From Marsupella aquatica (Eukaryota; Marchantiophyta), in the NCBI GenBank assembly GCA_973895155.1, contig OZ316892.1, positions 434,001 to 498,000 on the forward strand: 64,000 nt of DNA. Reading direction: 5' to 3'. Positions 23,142 through 35,449 of the stretch are shown here, piece after piece. The notes under the pieces are model-generated. The model worked only from the letters and a program-made list of their open reading frames with translations. It did not search any database and had not been told where the DNA came from. A program made the position numbers and the translations under genes. Numbering within the stretch: position 1 is the first letter of the stretch; each line of letters starts with the position of its first letter.

Positions 23142-25940
23142 ATGCCCGTCACTCGTTCTCAAGCAGCTTACTTGAGGAGATTGACCAGCGAACAAGAAGG
23201 TGTGACCACAACAAGCTCCGATTCTTCAAGCTCGGAGGACTCGCAATCGCCCCGACGAATGAACATACCACCGGGACCTTCGGGGTCCGGTTCGACCGGT
23301 CCTACTGTGGTTCGTGTGCCACCACCGCCACCACCTATGGCAGCCGCCCCACCGATGGCCTGCGCTGCCCAAGCTCCTCCACAAATATCACAACGATCGC
23401 GGTTTCATTATTGACCTTTCAAAGGGCATCATGGGGATGATCCGGATGAATGGTTGGATGAGTTTGAAGCCACTGCTAAGGCTAACGGGGAAGACGCCAT
23501 TAAGTTAATCGTCCTCCCAGGAGTGATGCAGGGAGAAGCTCGTCCATGGTATAACTCGCTGCCACCCGGGACTACCTGGGCACAATTCCAAGCTGCGTTG
23601 TTGCAAGAATTTCGTGCTATTGGATCCGAGGAGCGCTCTCTATTAAAGATCGGCCAGCTTCACGTGGGAAAAAAGGAGTCCCTGCGAAAGTTCATTCAGA
23701 AGTTTCAAAAAATTGTTGCCAAAATATGGCCCAGGCCTGGTGACGCACTCCAGCTTACATGGTTCCTCCATGGTTTGCCCACGAATATGCAATTCTGGGT
23801 GCGCCAGAATAATCCAATTTCAATGCAAGCAGCCATAGCGTGCTCCGAAACCTACCGGGAGTCCACCTATAACTCCCGGCAAAGCCAACGGGCACGCCGC
23901 AAGAAGGGAAAGTACGAGACCTTCAGTGACAGTGACTCCGAATCAGACGACGAGAAGAAGAAGAAACGCAAGAAGAAGAAGAAACATCGTTCGACCTTGT
24001 CCAGTTCGGAGACTGAATCTAGTTTGGATTCAACTTTGAACAGTGGGTCCTCCACCTCCAGCTCATCAGGAAGTGATTCGGAGAGTGAGAGTCGGAGCAA
24101 GAAGAAGAAAAGGCGGGTTAAGAAGGAGGGGAAAATCAAATCTCGTACTCGTAGAACGATACCCGATCCAAAGGCTGCCGAAGCAGACAAGCTTAACAAA
24201 ATCACGGATCGCCTCAAAGCACTGTCAGTACATCTCGCGGAAAAGCCGGTGGAGAAGAAGAAGCCATCTGAGATTCAAGCCCATGAATGGTGTTCAAAGT
24301 GCTTCCAATACGGGCATGTCGTGCAAGAATGCCCAAGATGGAAGAACCGAGTTCACCAGGTGGACTTAGATGATGTCGACAACCCGGGACCTGAAGCAGA
24401 GTCCACGAAGTATTTCTTTGAAGACCCTCCTGATTTGGTGTATCAGATTTCAATGGTGGGTCCGCGTAACTTAGCAGGTAGAACTGCATACCCCTACCCA
24501 AACAATGGCCGAGGCTTCCAAGTTATCAGTAACCCTAGCATTCCTCCTAAACCAGGGATTTGGCGATCCCCGGTTTGTTACAACTGTGAGAAGCCAGGCC
24601 ATTTTGTGAGGGAATGCACAGAACCAAGACGCCAGGGGGATGGCCGTGGCACGCCACTTTGTCAAGTCTACAAAACGGAAGCTCATTCCACGGCCAACTG
24701 TCCATTGGTAATGGCCGCTCGAACAAATGCAGCAAGACCAGCCCAGGGCGGACCGGCCACGAGTGATGCGGTCGTCCAAATGATTGCGGTGGAATGGCAA
24801 GATGACAACACCAAGTGGGTGAATCTGGTGGACGTGGCAGAACACCCTAATCCATCTGACGAGGCTGAGTGCTATCGTGTGTCAACAAGAGCCGAACGGA
24901 AGGAAGAGAAGCAGGAGGAGAAACGTAGGAAAAAGCAAGATACTACTCCGGTGCAGCCAGCGATAGATATACCCCCGGAGAAGGACGATGACTACCGACG
25001 GGACGACCCAAAGCTATTTTTCCCCCGCATCGAAGAATTGGTAAAGAAACAGCTGGAGGCCTACGAAGCTCGGGAGTACCAGAAGGCAATCGATAAGGAC
25101 ATCAAAGCAGCCGAGACAACCCGGCGACAGGAGCAAGAAAAGCAAGATAAGCAAGAGGAAGCCAAGCAACAGCCAAAGGAAGAAAAGAAGGAGGACTATG
25201 ATATTAAGGAGGACGTAAAGAGTTGCCCGGTTACAGCAACGGTAGGACAACTGCTGCAAAACAATCCACAGTACAGACGGCAACTGAGGGAGTTGCTTAC
25301 GGGTCGACGACTACCCCGAGTTGGGACCGCGGATTGCAACATGATATGCGAGGACCTGGGAGCGCCGGACATCTCGATTGAAATTAATAATTGTACCATC
25401 AAGATGGTTCTCGTAGACGGAGGAGCGGGAGTCAACATCATGACTGAAGAAATGTTAGTCAAGTTAGGATACCTCACGTATCAACCCACAGCCCGAGCTA
25501 TCAGATTAGCAAACGGGGCAAGGGTACTTCCATTGGGCACACTTACTCGGGTACTCACTCTGGTAGGAGGGGTGGAGTTCTATCTCAACTTCCTAGTCAT
25601 GAGGCCGGTTTGGCCCTCCTCTTATCCGGTCCTCCTAGGCAGGCCATGGCTGTACGGTGGCCGTGTGGTCACGGATTGGGGAAAGAAGGAGCTACGGTTC
25701 GGGACACCCACAGTACGGGTATCATGGGCAATGGACGATTATCAGGGCGAAACCCCACAGGGACCCGAGGAATATGATTTGGAGACCTCAGAGGAAGAGG
25801 AACTCAACATGATTGAACTCATCTTGTCCCTGTCCGAGGAAGATGTCTTCGGAGTTGAGGCAACCCGCGAAACACATCTCCTGAATTACCCGAAGGCTGC
25901 TATTGAGCCCACCCCAAGCACCCTCTACTGCCCGGGATGA
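23142..25940 (+). pseudogene. gag: Gag-protease of element B, one nonsense codon
   Basis: The ATG at 23142 opens a Ser/Pro-rich leader. TGA at 23412-23414 interrupts just before the retrotransposon Gag domain (DPDEWLDEFEATAKANG), and the same frame continues to 25940. Next come a Lys/Ser/Glu-rich tract and zinc knuckles: WCSKCFQYGHVVQEC and CYNCEKPGHFVREC are intact, while a third has lost its second Cys (CQVYKTEAHSTANC). A long charged linker leads to an aspartic protease (LVDGGAGVNIM at about 25411). As in family A, the protease sits at the end of the gag frame. In an active element the product would form particles, bind RNA and process the polyprotein. A single stop in 933 codons suggests gag was intact at insertion or shortly before. 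Confidence 0.88.
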
Positions 25941-25956
25941 GGAAACGCAAAAATGA

Positions 25957-28900
25957 CTCATCGATACGGAGGACCCGGCTCTAGCTAAGCAGGGAGCCGA
26001 TGCTGCTTCTACCAATGCAGAGCCTCATGACCGTGAACCAGCCAAACAACTGGCCGAGGCTGAAAACCCGAGACCAAGACATAAGAAACGAGTCTCCTGG
26101 GATCCGTCCATCCCGCAATTGGAGGAAGTAACTCCAATCCCGAGACCAATCCCGGTTCCACCCATGTACGGAGGAGTTTGGTTAGCTGAACTTGATGCGA
26201 GCCTGGACCCGAGCTTGCGGAACCAGGTTGAAGTCATCAGGAAGGAGCACTACCGGAAGTACACCATTGGGATGGATAAATCGTTTAACCTGGGCCACGC
26301 TCTGACGGGGGAGGCGGAAAAATCTATCCAAGCTCTGCTCAAGGAATATGAAGATGTGTTTGCATGGAGCCATCATGATTTAACAGGAGTCTCCCCCAAT
26401 TTAGGAGAACACACGATCGATTTGAATCTGGGGGCCCATGCAGTACGGCAGCGACAACGTCGCATGAACCCAAGGTACTCCATCTTAGTGAAGGAGGAAA
26501 TTGATCGTCTCCTCGCCGCAGATATCATCTACCCGATAATGGCCAACGATTGGGTCTCTCCCATCGTCATTGTACCAAAAAAGGGAGGAACGGACGGAAA
26601 ACCTAAGATCCGGATTTGTCAGGACTATCGTAGGCTGAACGACGCGACCCGAAAAGACCATTACCCATTACCATTCATGGATATGGTTCTAGATATGGTA
26701 GCCCAAAATGAAATTTATACATTCCTTGACGGGTATTCGGGTTATAACCAAATCTGGATTCGCCTCTCGGATTAGCTCAAAACAACGTTCACTATGGAAT
26801 GGGGGATTTTCGCATTTCGAAGAATGCCGTTCGGACTGTGTAATGCTCCGGCCATGTTTCAGCGACTCATGATGAATATCTTCCATGATTTCCTACGGGA
26901 ATTTCTGGAGATATTTATCGACAACTTTGCCATCTTTGGAACTGTCGCCATGCACCCCGAACACCTAAGACGTACATTGCAACGATGCCGAGAGGTTAAC
27001 CTCAAACTACATCCCGCTAAATGCTTTTTCGGGGTAGAGGAGGGAGTGTTACTCGGGCATTGTGTGTCCAAACGGGGTATCGAGGTGGACCAAGAGAAGG
27101 TCGTGGCCTAGATGGCGGTGGTGTTTCCCGTAGATCAAAAAGCGGTATGATCCTTCTTGGGTTGTGTAGGGTATTACCGTCGGTTCATTAAAGACTTTGC
27201 TAAAATAGCGTTGCCCTTGACTGAAATGATGAAAAAGGATGCGATGATCGAGGAGACACCCAGGAGACGGATTGCTTTCGAAGAACTCCGTAAAAGACTC
27301 ACCACCGCACCTATCATGGTCACTCCGGACTGGAATAAGGAGTTCCACGTGTATGTCGATGTGTCAGGGTTCTGTATTGGATCCGTGCTCAGTCAGCTTG
27401 ATGAGGACGGACGCGACCACCCCATCTACTTCGCTAGCCGTCAATTATTCATAGCCAAAAAGAATTATTCCCCCACTGATCGAGAAGCTATGGGAATAAT
27501 CTACTCGTGTAAAAAGTTCCGACACTATCTGCTAGGCTACAAGGTCATATTCCACACGGATCATGATAGCCTGAAGTACATGGTCAACAAAGCGGACGTG
27601 ACGGGATGGATAGCCCAGTGGGTGCTACTTCTCCAGGAATTTAACTACAAAGTTCGCGTTCGGCCCGAAAAGGCACACCTCAATGCCGACTTCTTTTCAA
27701 GGCTGGACGGCGTACCAGTCGATCAGCCAATTGATGATATTTTTCCGGATGAGGAGTTGTTCCACGTAGGGGCGGGGACGCCAACGTGGTACGGCTCAAT
27801 AATCACCTTCCTCTTAACAGGCCGCATCCCTGACGACATCAATCAGGAAGCCGCCGCTGTGTTTCTACGGAAAGCCGGGCCTTTTCTTCATGGTACAGGG
27901 TCACCTACATAAGGAAGGAATTAATGGGAAGTTACGACGCTACTTAGAGTATAAGGAGACGCTTATCGTGATGCGGGCCTTGCATGAAGAAGAAGCTGGA
28001 GGCCATTTCACGGCTATCACGATAGCCCAAAAGATTCTGGACTCAGGGTATTGGTGGCCTACGTTGCATCGGGATGTACAACGCTTCATCAAGGGCTGTG
28101 ACCTGTGTCAGCGGGCTGGGGCCCCGAGATGAGCCCATCATCACCCTCTCACGTCCGTGCTTCCATTAGCACCATTCGAAAAGTGGGGTATTGATTATAT
28201 CGGACCATTTACTCCCGTTACCCGAAGACAAAGATGCAGGTACATCCTGCTAGCTATTGATTACTCCACCAAGTGGGTCGAAGCACAGGCTATGGTGAAG
28301 GACGACGCCGCAACCAGCGCCAGGTTCTTATATGAACAAATTTTCACCCGGTTTGGACCACCCTTAGAGTTGGTAAGCGACCGTGGAACACACTTTCTCA
28401 ATGACACTATAGCCCAGCTTACAGAGCGTTACCTAGTCAAGCACCGCAAGACTACCCCGTATCATCCTAAAGCCAACGGGATGACAGAGAGAGCAAATGG
28501 TATCATTGGGAAGATCCTCAACAAAACGGTAGCTGCGCACAAAACGGATTGGGATGATAAGTTGTACGCAACAGTGTACTCGTATAATCTAGCTTACAAA
28601 ACTACTACGAGTCACAGCCCGTACTTTCTCGTGTTTGGCCAACATTCGTTGGTGCCCGTTGAGTTTGAAGTACACACTCCACGGGTCAGCATTCGGGATC
28701 GCTTACCTAAATCTGAAATTTGGTCAGACCGAGCTTATCAGATTGAAGCCTTAGAAGAGGCATGGCTACTAGCAGCTCGACACGCCGTAATGAAGCAGGC
28801 AACTTCCAAGAAACAGCACGACAAAGGACTACGGAAGGTTGACGTCGTGACAGGCGATCTAGTCCTTCTGTACGACAGTAGGTACATGCAGTTTCCAGGG

Positions 28901-29128
28901 AATCTTCATACCCGTTGGTTAGGGCCCTTCCTAGTCAATCAGATCTACCCTAACGGATCTTTGGAGCTTGCGACGTACGCCGGCGATTTACTCCCCACGC
29001 GAGTCAATTACGATCGCGTAAAGAAGTACCACCATCAAGACAACAACGCCGAGAGTGATGTTCGCGAGGATGCTTCACAATTAAGCAGGGAGCTATGTGA
29101 CACCGCCGGTACGGCGAGTAATGAGTAA
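25957..29128 (+). pseudogene. pol: Pol (RT, RNase H, integrase) of element B, multiply broken
   Basis: The reading is in frame from after TGA 25954. Stops are TAG 26773, TAG 27109 and TGA 27148, a one-base frameshift lies at about 27870-27900, and TGA follows at 28130. RT is present (SPIVIVPKKGG, FLDGYSGYNQ), but the catalytic motif reads FIDNF instead of FIDDF (about 26920), so polymerase activity would be lost. RNase H (FHVYVDVSGFCIGSVLS) and integrase follow: zinc finger HEEEAGGHF...CDLCQRAG, WGIDYIGPF, SDRGTHF, MTERANG and a RWLGPFLV GPY/F-like module. No chromodomain is seen. The C-terminus (to 29128) reads into the 3' LTR, which starts at 29096. It is close to family-A pol and clearly the same superfamily. 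Confidence 0.9.
29083..29095 (+). other. Polypurine tract of element B
   Basis: AGCAGGGAGCTA lies directly before the 3' LTR (TGTGAC at 29096) and within the pol reading frame. The equivalent in family A is AAGTGGGGAGCTA at 49098-49110. Confidence 0.6.
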
Positions 29129-29454
29129 TTCGGTCTAAACCGTGCTTAGCACGCGCGTTAGGGGTATCTTAGGTCGCTATGATTAGCATAACGACAGTAT
29201 TTTGGTAGCCATTATGAGTAGGAAATCATTAGTCAATAAGGAGAATTCATGTTTGGGCTGGCGGCGCGTCGCCATTTGCACGCCCGGGTTACGACCGTGG
29301 AGGGGCCCCTCCCTCGGGTCCGTATAACGAACTTTGGGAGGCGTCCACTGACACGCGGTGACTCAGACCGGCGAAGTGGCCGACACACTACAAGTGTGAA
29401 CGGTTCAGCCTATAGGCAACGAGGAGATGTCGGGGGATCGACAAGCCCTCAAGG

Positions 29455-29462
29455 TATAAAAA
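29455..29462 (+). promoter_or_regulatory. TATA box of element B 3' LTR
   Basis: TATAAAAA is identical to 19357-19364 and has the same AGGGAGCCGACC context. In this LTR it would drive outward transcription through the LTR reading frame. Confidence 0.6.
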
Positions 29463-29631
29463 GGGAGCCGACCCTTTGTAGTGCACCAGTCCATCAGTCC
29501 ATGCGCCAGTTTCGACCCCAGCTCTGTTGTTCGCTCTTAGTCGCCACTACTATCTCCTTTGAATGTCGCACACGATCCTCTCCAGTTCGGCCATTCGATT
29601 TTGGACGTAGTTCCTATCTACCGGAAGACAC

Positions 29632-32210
29632 TTGGCCGACTCATTGAAACACGCCAACCCGCGCCGATACAAAATCAAACGCGAGTACGAGAGAGCCATC
29701 CGCCTAGCAGGACGACACCATTACATCCTTAACTTTGACTACCCGTCTGAGAGCGAGCTTTACCGACCAGTAGAGGTATCTGGGTACTTCTTCAACGAAG
29801 ACAAATATATCGGTTTCTGGGAAGCATTGCTTCGGCTTCCGGACGAGATCTTCAATATCCCAGGTACGATTGACTTGCAACGACATCACTTCGACCACAT
29901 CCCTGCTCAGGTTCGGGCTATCATCAACAACAAGTCCAGCACTACCCATTCGACAAGGTCGTTTGCACTTGCTTCGGAGAACTTCTACCAGCACCTGCAG
30001 AGCTTCATGGGAACTAGACCCGCAACCGCCGGCGCCGACCCAGTCGACCCCATACCCGTACCCGCACCAACGCAGACTCAGACTCAGGCTCAGGCTCAGC
30101 TTCAGTCTCAGTCTCAGTCTCAGTCTAGCCAACCCCCACCGCCGATCGCCCCGCCAGTAGTACAAGTACGCTCTGTCATCAATGCTGTGGACCTTAGTAA
30201 TGACCACGAGGCTACCCCACCCTTGCTCAGGCGGCCCAGAGGAGCAAACACTCAGGGGGCCGACACTACATCGTCCCCTCCCCATGCTCGGACCCAAGGA
30301 GCGGCTCCAGCAGACAACACCGTGACCGTGGCGGCCCCGAGCCCAATACTAACGGCGGTAGCACTACGTATGCCCGATGGAGAGGATGGGGAGGTGTCCC
30401 CTCCCCGAGCCAGTCACGGGGGAAGAAGAGGAAGGAACCCACCACTGCATCCGGGTTACCATTGGCCACGGTAGCCATGGCCAAGGTGACAATGCACCGC
30501 ATGGGGGAAAACGTGCATAAGAACATCCTCCATCCCAAGCATGCGGTGTACCTGAAGACTCAGGGATTTGAGCACCTCGCCTCTCTCCCTTGGAACACTT
30601 GCAGGTACTACGGGGAGGACATGATAGAATTCGTCAAGAATTATGATGACGCACGTCAGCATACTCGGCTGCGGGGAAGGAATATGTCCCTCACGGAAGA
30701 ACGGCTCAAGATGATCTTTGGATTACCCAAAGGTGACCATCGAGTTGAATCACGGGCTCCCGGGGGCAAGGGAGCCAAGTACCAATCCTCGAGTTTTCCC
30801 TCAGAGGGAGCAGTGGACAACGGGTTTGTGATGAGGACCTGCCTCATCCCCGAGATAGCTGAGCGACTGGAGTTCCAAAGGTACGTCCTCCACATGATGG
30901 AACCCCGGGGGGAGATCTCCGCCGCCCAGGTTATCCAGGTCGAGAACTATCGACCTAGGAAGTGGGCGTCGTACTTTGCTAAGAAATTCCATGAAGAGAT
31001 GGAGCGGCGAAGGAAGACGCTGTACATTGGCGGGAAGGCGTATTTCGCTAGCCACATCGAGATTATTCTTGAGTGGTATGCTCGGTTTGATCGACGAACC
31101 CTTCCCCGTGTCAACGTTACAAAGCTGGTCCCAGCTAGGTGGGTTTTTCCGGCCTTGGAGAGACGGCCCCAACCCGAGGCTCAAAGTCCAGCGGACACGC
31201 AAGCTTCACCCACCCCACCTCCACAAGTAGCTGTAGTCGTAACCGAGGAGGTATCGGTTATTGCAACCGTAGATGCGATCCAACAGGCTCGGCTAAGTAC
31301 AAAAGTCGGCACAACGGAGGTCTTACTAGAGCCCGGGTCTTCCAAAGACCCACCGGTGGCTATTCCGGAGAACCGGACATTGCTGCAGGAGGACACTCTA
31401 GCCCCTTCCAACATTACGTCCCCAGGGCTGGATGTCATTGCCCCGGCCCCCGCGCATGTTGACGTCTGCCCGTGCCCAACTCCGGACAGGCACAACCTGG
31501 ACCACCCGGAACTCTTCGTACCAGGTACATTTCTGAACGGGCTTCTGGGAGATTTCTCTCATCAAATTTCCCGGGATACCGGGGAGTTCATGGCCCGGAA
31601 GGTAGCTTGTTTCTTCAATTAGGAGTTAGTTGCCGCAGTAAAGGCAGGTCGGGCCCAGTCAGAGGCCCTTTAGAGGATAGAGCGGTACTGGGTGGAGTCC
31701 GTATACTTAAAGAACGAAGTTGCAGTTCAAGAGGCTGAGCTTCTACAACTACGACCCAAGGTTGCAGCCGCCAAAGAGTTGTTAGCAGAGGAGCACGCCC
31801 TTACCGCCCTAGCCGAGCAGGCCAAAGCTGGGAACGAGGCCGAGATTGCGCGACTTCGGAACCAGATTGACAGTTTGAAGAATCAAACTGTCATCTGGCA
31901 GAAAGACCTGGAGGAGGCCAAAGAACGGGCCCAGCGGGACACTGCGGAGATAGCCATGCTACAGGCCAAAGTGGCGCGACTCCAAACCGAGGCCGAGAAG
32001 CAGGACCAGCTGGCGGGCAAGCTGACGAGCGATGCCCAGCAGCTGGAGGAGGCATGCCAGGAGGCAGCGGAGGAGACAGACGCGGCAAAGTAAGAGAACA
32101 AATCTCTGGTGGACCAGGTCCAGCTCCTCAAGGCGGACAACGATAGACTTCGTAAGCAGCGGGATGGCCGCTCCCACTCGGGCCGCTCTGGCAAGCGTGC
32201 CAGGCATTAG
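29632..32210 (+). pseudogene. LTR-borne coiled-coil protein of family B (3' LTR copy)
   Basis: This is the better preserved of the two B copies. Its frame is open 29632-30474, with no certain ATG: 29632 is TTG, and an upstream ATG at about 29562 meets TAG. A one-base deletion near 30400 shifts the frame. The frame is open again 30462-31622 (TAG where the 5' LTR has CAG), then TAG 31671 (also in the 5' LTR), 31692-32093 (TAA where the 5' LTR has CAA), and the natural stop at 32208-32210. Domain order is a basic/aromatic N-terminus (RRYKIKREYERAIRLAG), a Gln-rich tract, a globular domain with LPW and LTEERLKMIFGLPKG, a Pro-rich linker, FLNGLLGDFSHQ, a coiled coil and SGKRARH. It is related in layout, and probably in origin, to the family-A LTR protein. 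Confidence 0.78.
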
Positions 32211-32536
32211 CGGTGGAGTAGGAATAGAATAGGGTTAGGAATAGCTAAGCAGGCTACTGGGACAGGCACCTGCCGTAGTTACAGCAGCACTGCCATGCTG
32301 TCCAGCCTGCGTAGATTAGGATCTTCTAATAAGACACAGCCGTTTTTCAGCCTGACAGTCAGATTAGTTTGGACCTAAGTCCGCAAATCTTCGGGCGGGA
32401 GGACACTCCGTTCCTTGGCCCTTAGTATTTAGTGCACCCCTCGGTAGAGGCAGGGGGGTTTTTAGTCTCAGAGTTGGACATCCGTGGTATGTGCGGGGAG
32501 TCCCGACCTTTGGGAGCCAAGGCTGATGACGTGACA

Positions 32537-32541
32537 AGGGC
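32537..32541. repeat. Target-site duplication AGGGC, right of element B
   Basis: This copy follows the 3' LTR terminus (GTGACA, ending 32536) and resumes the interrupted A2 LTR with AGGGCACCAGAGG. Confidence 0.92.
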
Positions 32542-34796
32542 ACCAGAGGAGGTTCCGAAATAGAGGCCGGCAACAGAGAAACCAAACCAGCCCAACAGTC
32601 CTACAATCGAGCAGGTGTTTAGGCCGAGGACGGAGGACTTGCCGATGCAACAACCAGGCATGCAGAATCTGCTGAAATTGCTAGAGAAGGAAAAGAGAAT
32701 GGCAACGGCAATGGCACAGGTAGAGGACACTCCTTCAAAGGTCGGCCTAAGCCGACTCATGAAGGAAAACCCCTTAAGTTTACCGGAGCCAAGGAAAGAG
32801 GGAGGCCAGAACACAAGCCGGGGGTTCAAATGTATGTAGGAGCCTCGAGTCCTGTAGCCGAGGGAAGGCAGCCTAAGGCTCATGTTCAGGGGAAACAGAT
32901 GGAGAAGACAGCCTGGAAGCCAGAGGAGGAACTAGGACCTACTAGCTATGATCGGCAGGATGCCATGTTCACGGCAAGACCAGGGGAGCAGCGGGGGGAG
33001 CCGGTAGTCCAAGCAGTGGAGGAGGCGGTGGAGGACTACGGCAATGATGACTCCGGCTACGGGTCGGACCATCATGTCCCAGGAATAAGGACCTGTGGCC
33101 GTTTCATCCCCATGCTTCCAAGAGTAGTTTGAGGGGACCCCACCCAGCAGAACAGCCCTGAGTCCCCCCCACCAAATGTCGCTCCCCCGAGCTTTGACGA
33201 CATAAAACAGACGACACAAGAGTTTCAGGAGCGACTCAGGGAGGAAGAGAGGGCAGCCCTGGCTAGGGAGAAAGATTTACCAGGGGGAGAATGGCCAGAG
33301 GACATCAGGCGGCTTGCAGAAAAACAAAGCAGCCCTCCAGCCACGATAGAAGAAATCCGCAAGGCGGCTTGGGAACAAAGGCCACGGTGGTTGATGCCGA
33401 TGACTTCTACTCACTCCACCTATGCTAAAGAAAGAGCCATGGAGTACGGGGAGATGTGTGGGCAACTTGCGCTCGGCATCTTTGGGGAGGAGTTGGAGCA
33501 GGGACCTTTTTTCCAGAGGGAGATGTTGGAAAAACACCGATTAGAAGAAGTGGTGGCTTTGGAGAGAAGAAAGAAAGACGAGGTCATCCGTCGACTTAGG
33601 GCAAGGGAAGCCAAGGTGGAAGACCTGAAGGCGGCCAAGAAAGACCAAGATGAGTTGCGGATTAAGCAGCATGAGCTAAACATCTTGCAGGGGCAATTGG
33701 ATATCGCTCAGTCTGATAATCAGATTATCAAGGATAAACTGACTCGGACCCAGGGGAGTTGGCCATTGCGGTCAAGGAAAGGGAGAAGTGGAAGCGGGAG
33801 CTGAGGGACGTAGAGGAGGCCCACATAGCAGCCAACAATCAGGCCATGGCAGAGACTCAGAGAAGGGAAAGGGCATTGAAGGGGGAACTCGAGGATATCC
33901 GTGGAGCCCTTGAGCAGAAGGAGGCCGAGTTAGGGAAATCCTATCAAAGGATTATTGTGCTGCAGCAGGAGCTTGCATCCCTAACGGCCAGGTTCAAGGC
34001 CGACCTGAGTGAGAAAGACGACCAGCTCGATCAGACTTATGCCAAGATGAATAAAATGGAGTTTGAGGTTGTAGCGGAGCTCAACAAGGAGCTAAGAGCA
34101 ACCCAGGATGAGAGGGCTACCTTAAAGAAGGAATTGGAGGAAGCCCAAAAGGAGCTGGAGGAGGCGCGCAAGGACCTGGACAAAGTGCAGGAGGAGTTGG
34201 AGGAAAGCACGAGGAAGATGGAGAACTTACAACGGCGAGCCGACAACCAAACGGAGCAGCTAAAGAAACAAGTCGCAGTATTTAAGTGTTTGGCTTCATC
34301 AAGCCCAATTGGGGCAACCAAGTTGCCAGGAGTAGTACTGGCCAAAGGACAAGCCGCGACACTCGCACCGGTGCTGGAGATAAGTGGCAAGGGGAAGGGA
34401 CCAACTGCCGAAACAGGGAAGAAGAAGCGGAAACCTTCTGGGTCAAGGAGTAATGCGGCTTCTCAAGCCGTCATGACAAAGGAGGTACAACCGGCGCCAA
34501 CCTCAGGCAGGATCACGGTAGATCCACCCCTAGAAGGTGGGGATGGTAAGGCCGAGGCCGGAACAATCAGTGATGAAGCTGGGGTATCGGATCCTCCACT
34601 AGAGCATGTCGGGGAGGCCGTAGCCGTATTAGAGGCCATGGCCGATGCTGAGACCAAAGCCAAGGGTGGACCCAGTCAGGCCGATGGAGAGTTGACTCGG
34701 TCTGGGGCAGGTAATCTGTCAGAGGACGGACCTACGGTAGTGGCTACGGAAGAAGCGTTGGGGGCGTCCATTGAGGATCAGCCACCACTACCATGA
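32542..34796 (+). pseudogene. A2 LTR protein, C-terminal part
   Basis: It continues the reading frame that stops at 18887. Lesions are TAG at about 32561, a frameshift near 32830, TGA at 33130-33132 where young copies have CGA, and a frameshift near 33755. The last stretch, 33759-34796, is a clean open frame covering most of the coiled coil (KELEEAQKELEEARKDL), the basic GKKKRKPSGSRS patch and the conserved GGPSQADGELTRS tail. The coiled coil is conserved with the young copies in heptad character. Confidence 0.78.
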
Positions 34797-35433
34797 CGGT
34801 GGTGGAGGGCCGCTCCTTTTAAGGAGGGCGAACGTGGAGGGAGGAGGCGTGAGTGGGCAGGGTGGGCTTAGATCTCCAAGTTTAGAATTAGGATCAGGAC
34901 CAGGAGGCGGCCCTAACACTTAGATTAGTGGGATTGCGGATCCACTGGTAAGAGCAACACTTGTGCTCCTGCCTCGCTGTACATAGGTAGATTACAGTTA
35001 GGTATATTAGTCTTATGCTGCAAAGAATTAGGCGGATCCACTGCCAGGATAAGTACCTGGGATGCGGGGAGTTCAGGGCCTTCTTCTTTAGCAAGTTTTT
35101 AGTGCACCAACAGGGCTGGGATCAGGTAGTAAAAGAAGCTCTCGTTAGTTATACTGTGACCCTTGTGTATGTTCACGTTTCCTCATGCCTAAGAGATGAA
35201 TAGAGTTGGCCTCACGGCTTAGTTCGCAGATCTTGTGTATGAGAAGTATTGTTTGTATGGCAAGTGCATGGTATAACTCAATCAGAAGGAGTCATTTTTG
35301 CTATTTGTGTGTTGCATTAACTTGTTTGAAGATTGCCCACATCAACCAAGAGAAGGGAGTAAGCAAGGTAGTAAGAGTTGGATGTGTCGAGCTGAGAGAG
35401 GTCTTAGCGGCTTACCCAAGCCAGTTGGGGATC

Positions 35434-35449
35434 ATTTTGGCGGCGGAAT
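35434..35449 (+). promoter_or_regulatory. Hairpin 2 in old A2 LTR
   Basis: ATTTTGGCGGCGGAAT differs from the young ATTCCGGCGGCGGAAT by CC to TT, which changes two G-C pairs to G-U wobble pairs and leaves the RNA stem possible. Hairpin 1 (GGCTTACCCAAGCC) is intact just upstream. The changes may simply be cytosine decay. Confidence 0.45.

Larger units (their letters stand above)
18998..32536 (+). mobile_element. Family-B Ty3/gypsy LTR retrotransposon, complete but decayed (13,539 bp)
   Basis: It is bounded by TGTGAC...GTGACA LTR ends and a 5-bp target duplication, and nested in the A2 LTR. The order is 5' LTR (18998-23017), primer-binding site, gag with protease, pol (RT-RNase H-integrase), polypurine tract, 3' LTR (29096-32536). 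Every long reading frame carries nonsense codons or frameshifts, so it is not autonomous now. Many of the stops are CAG to TAG, CGA to TGA or TGG to TAG changes, the footprint of cytosine deamination. LTR divergence shows it is clearly older than the array at 38234-64000. Confidence 0.93.
29096..32536 (+). repeat. Element B 3' LTR (3,441 bp)
   Basis: It starts TGTGACACCGCCGG and ends TGACGTGACA followed by AGGGC. Relative to the 5' LTR it lacks ~569 bp: the junction CTTTGGGAG|CCAAGGCTG at about 32510-32522 joins sequences found at 22427 and 22997. The missing part holds the twin hairpins and the TG-rich sequence near the 5' LTR's 3' end. Other differences include a 9-bp deletion near 31250 and a one-base deletion near 30400. 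Confidence 0.9.
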
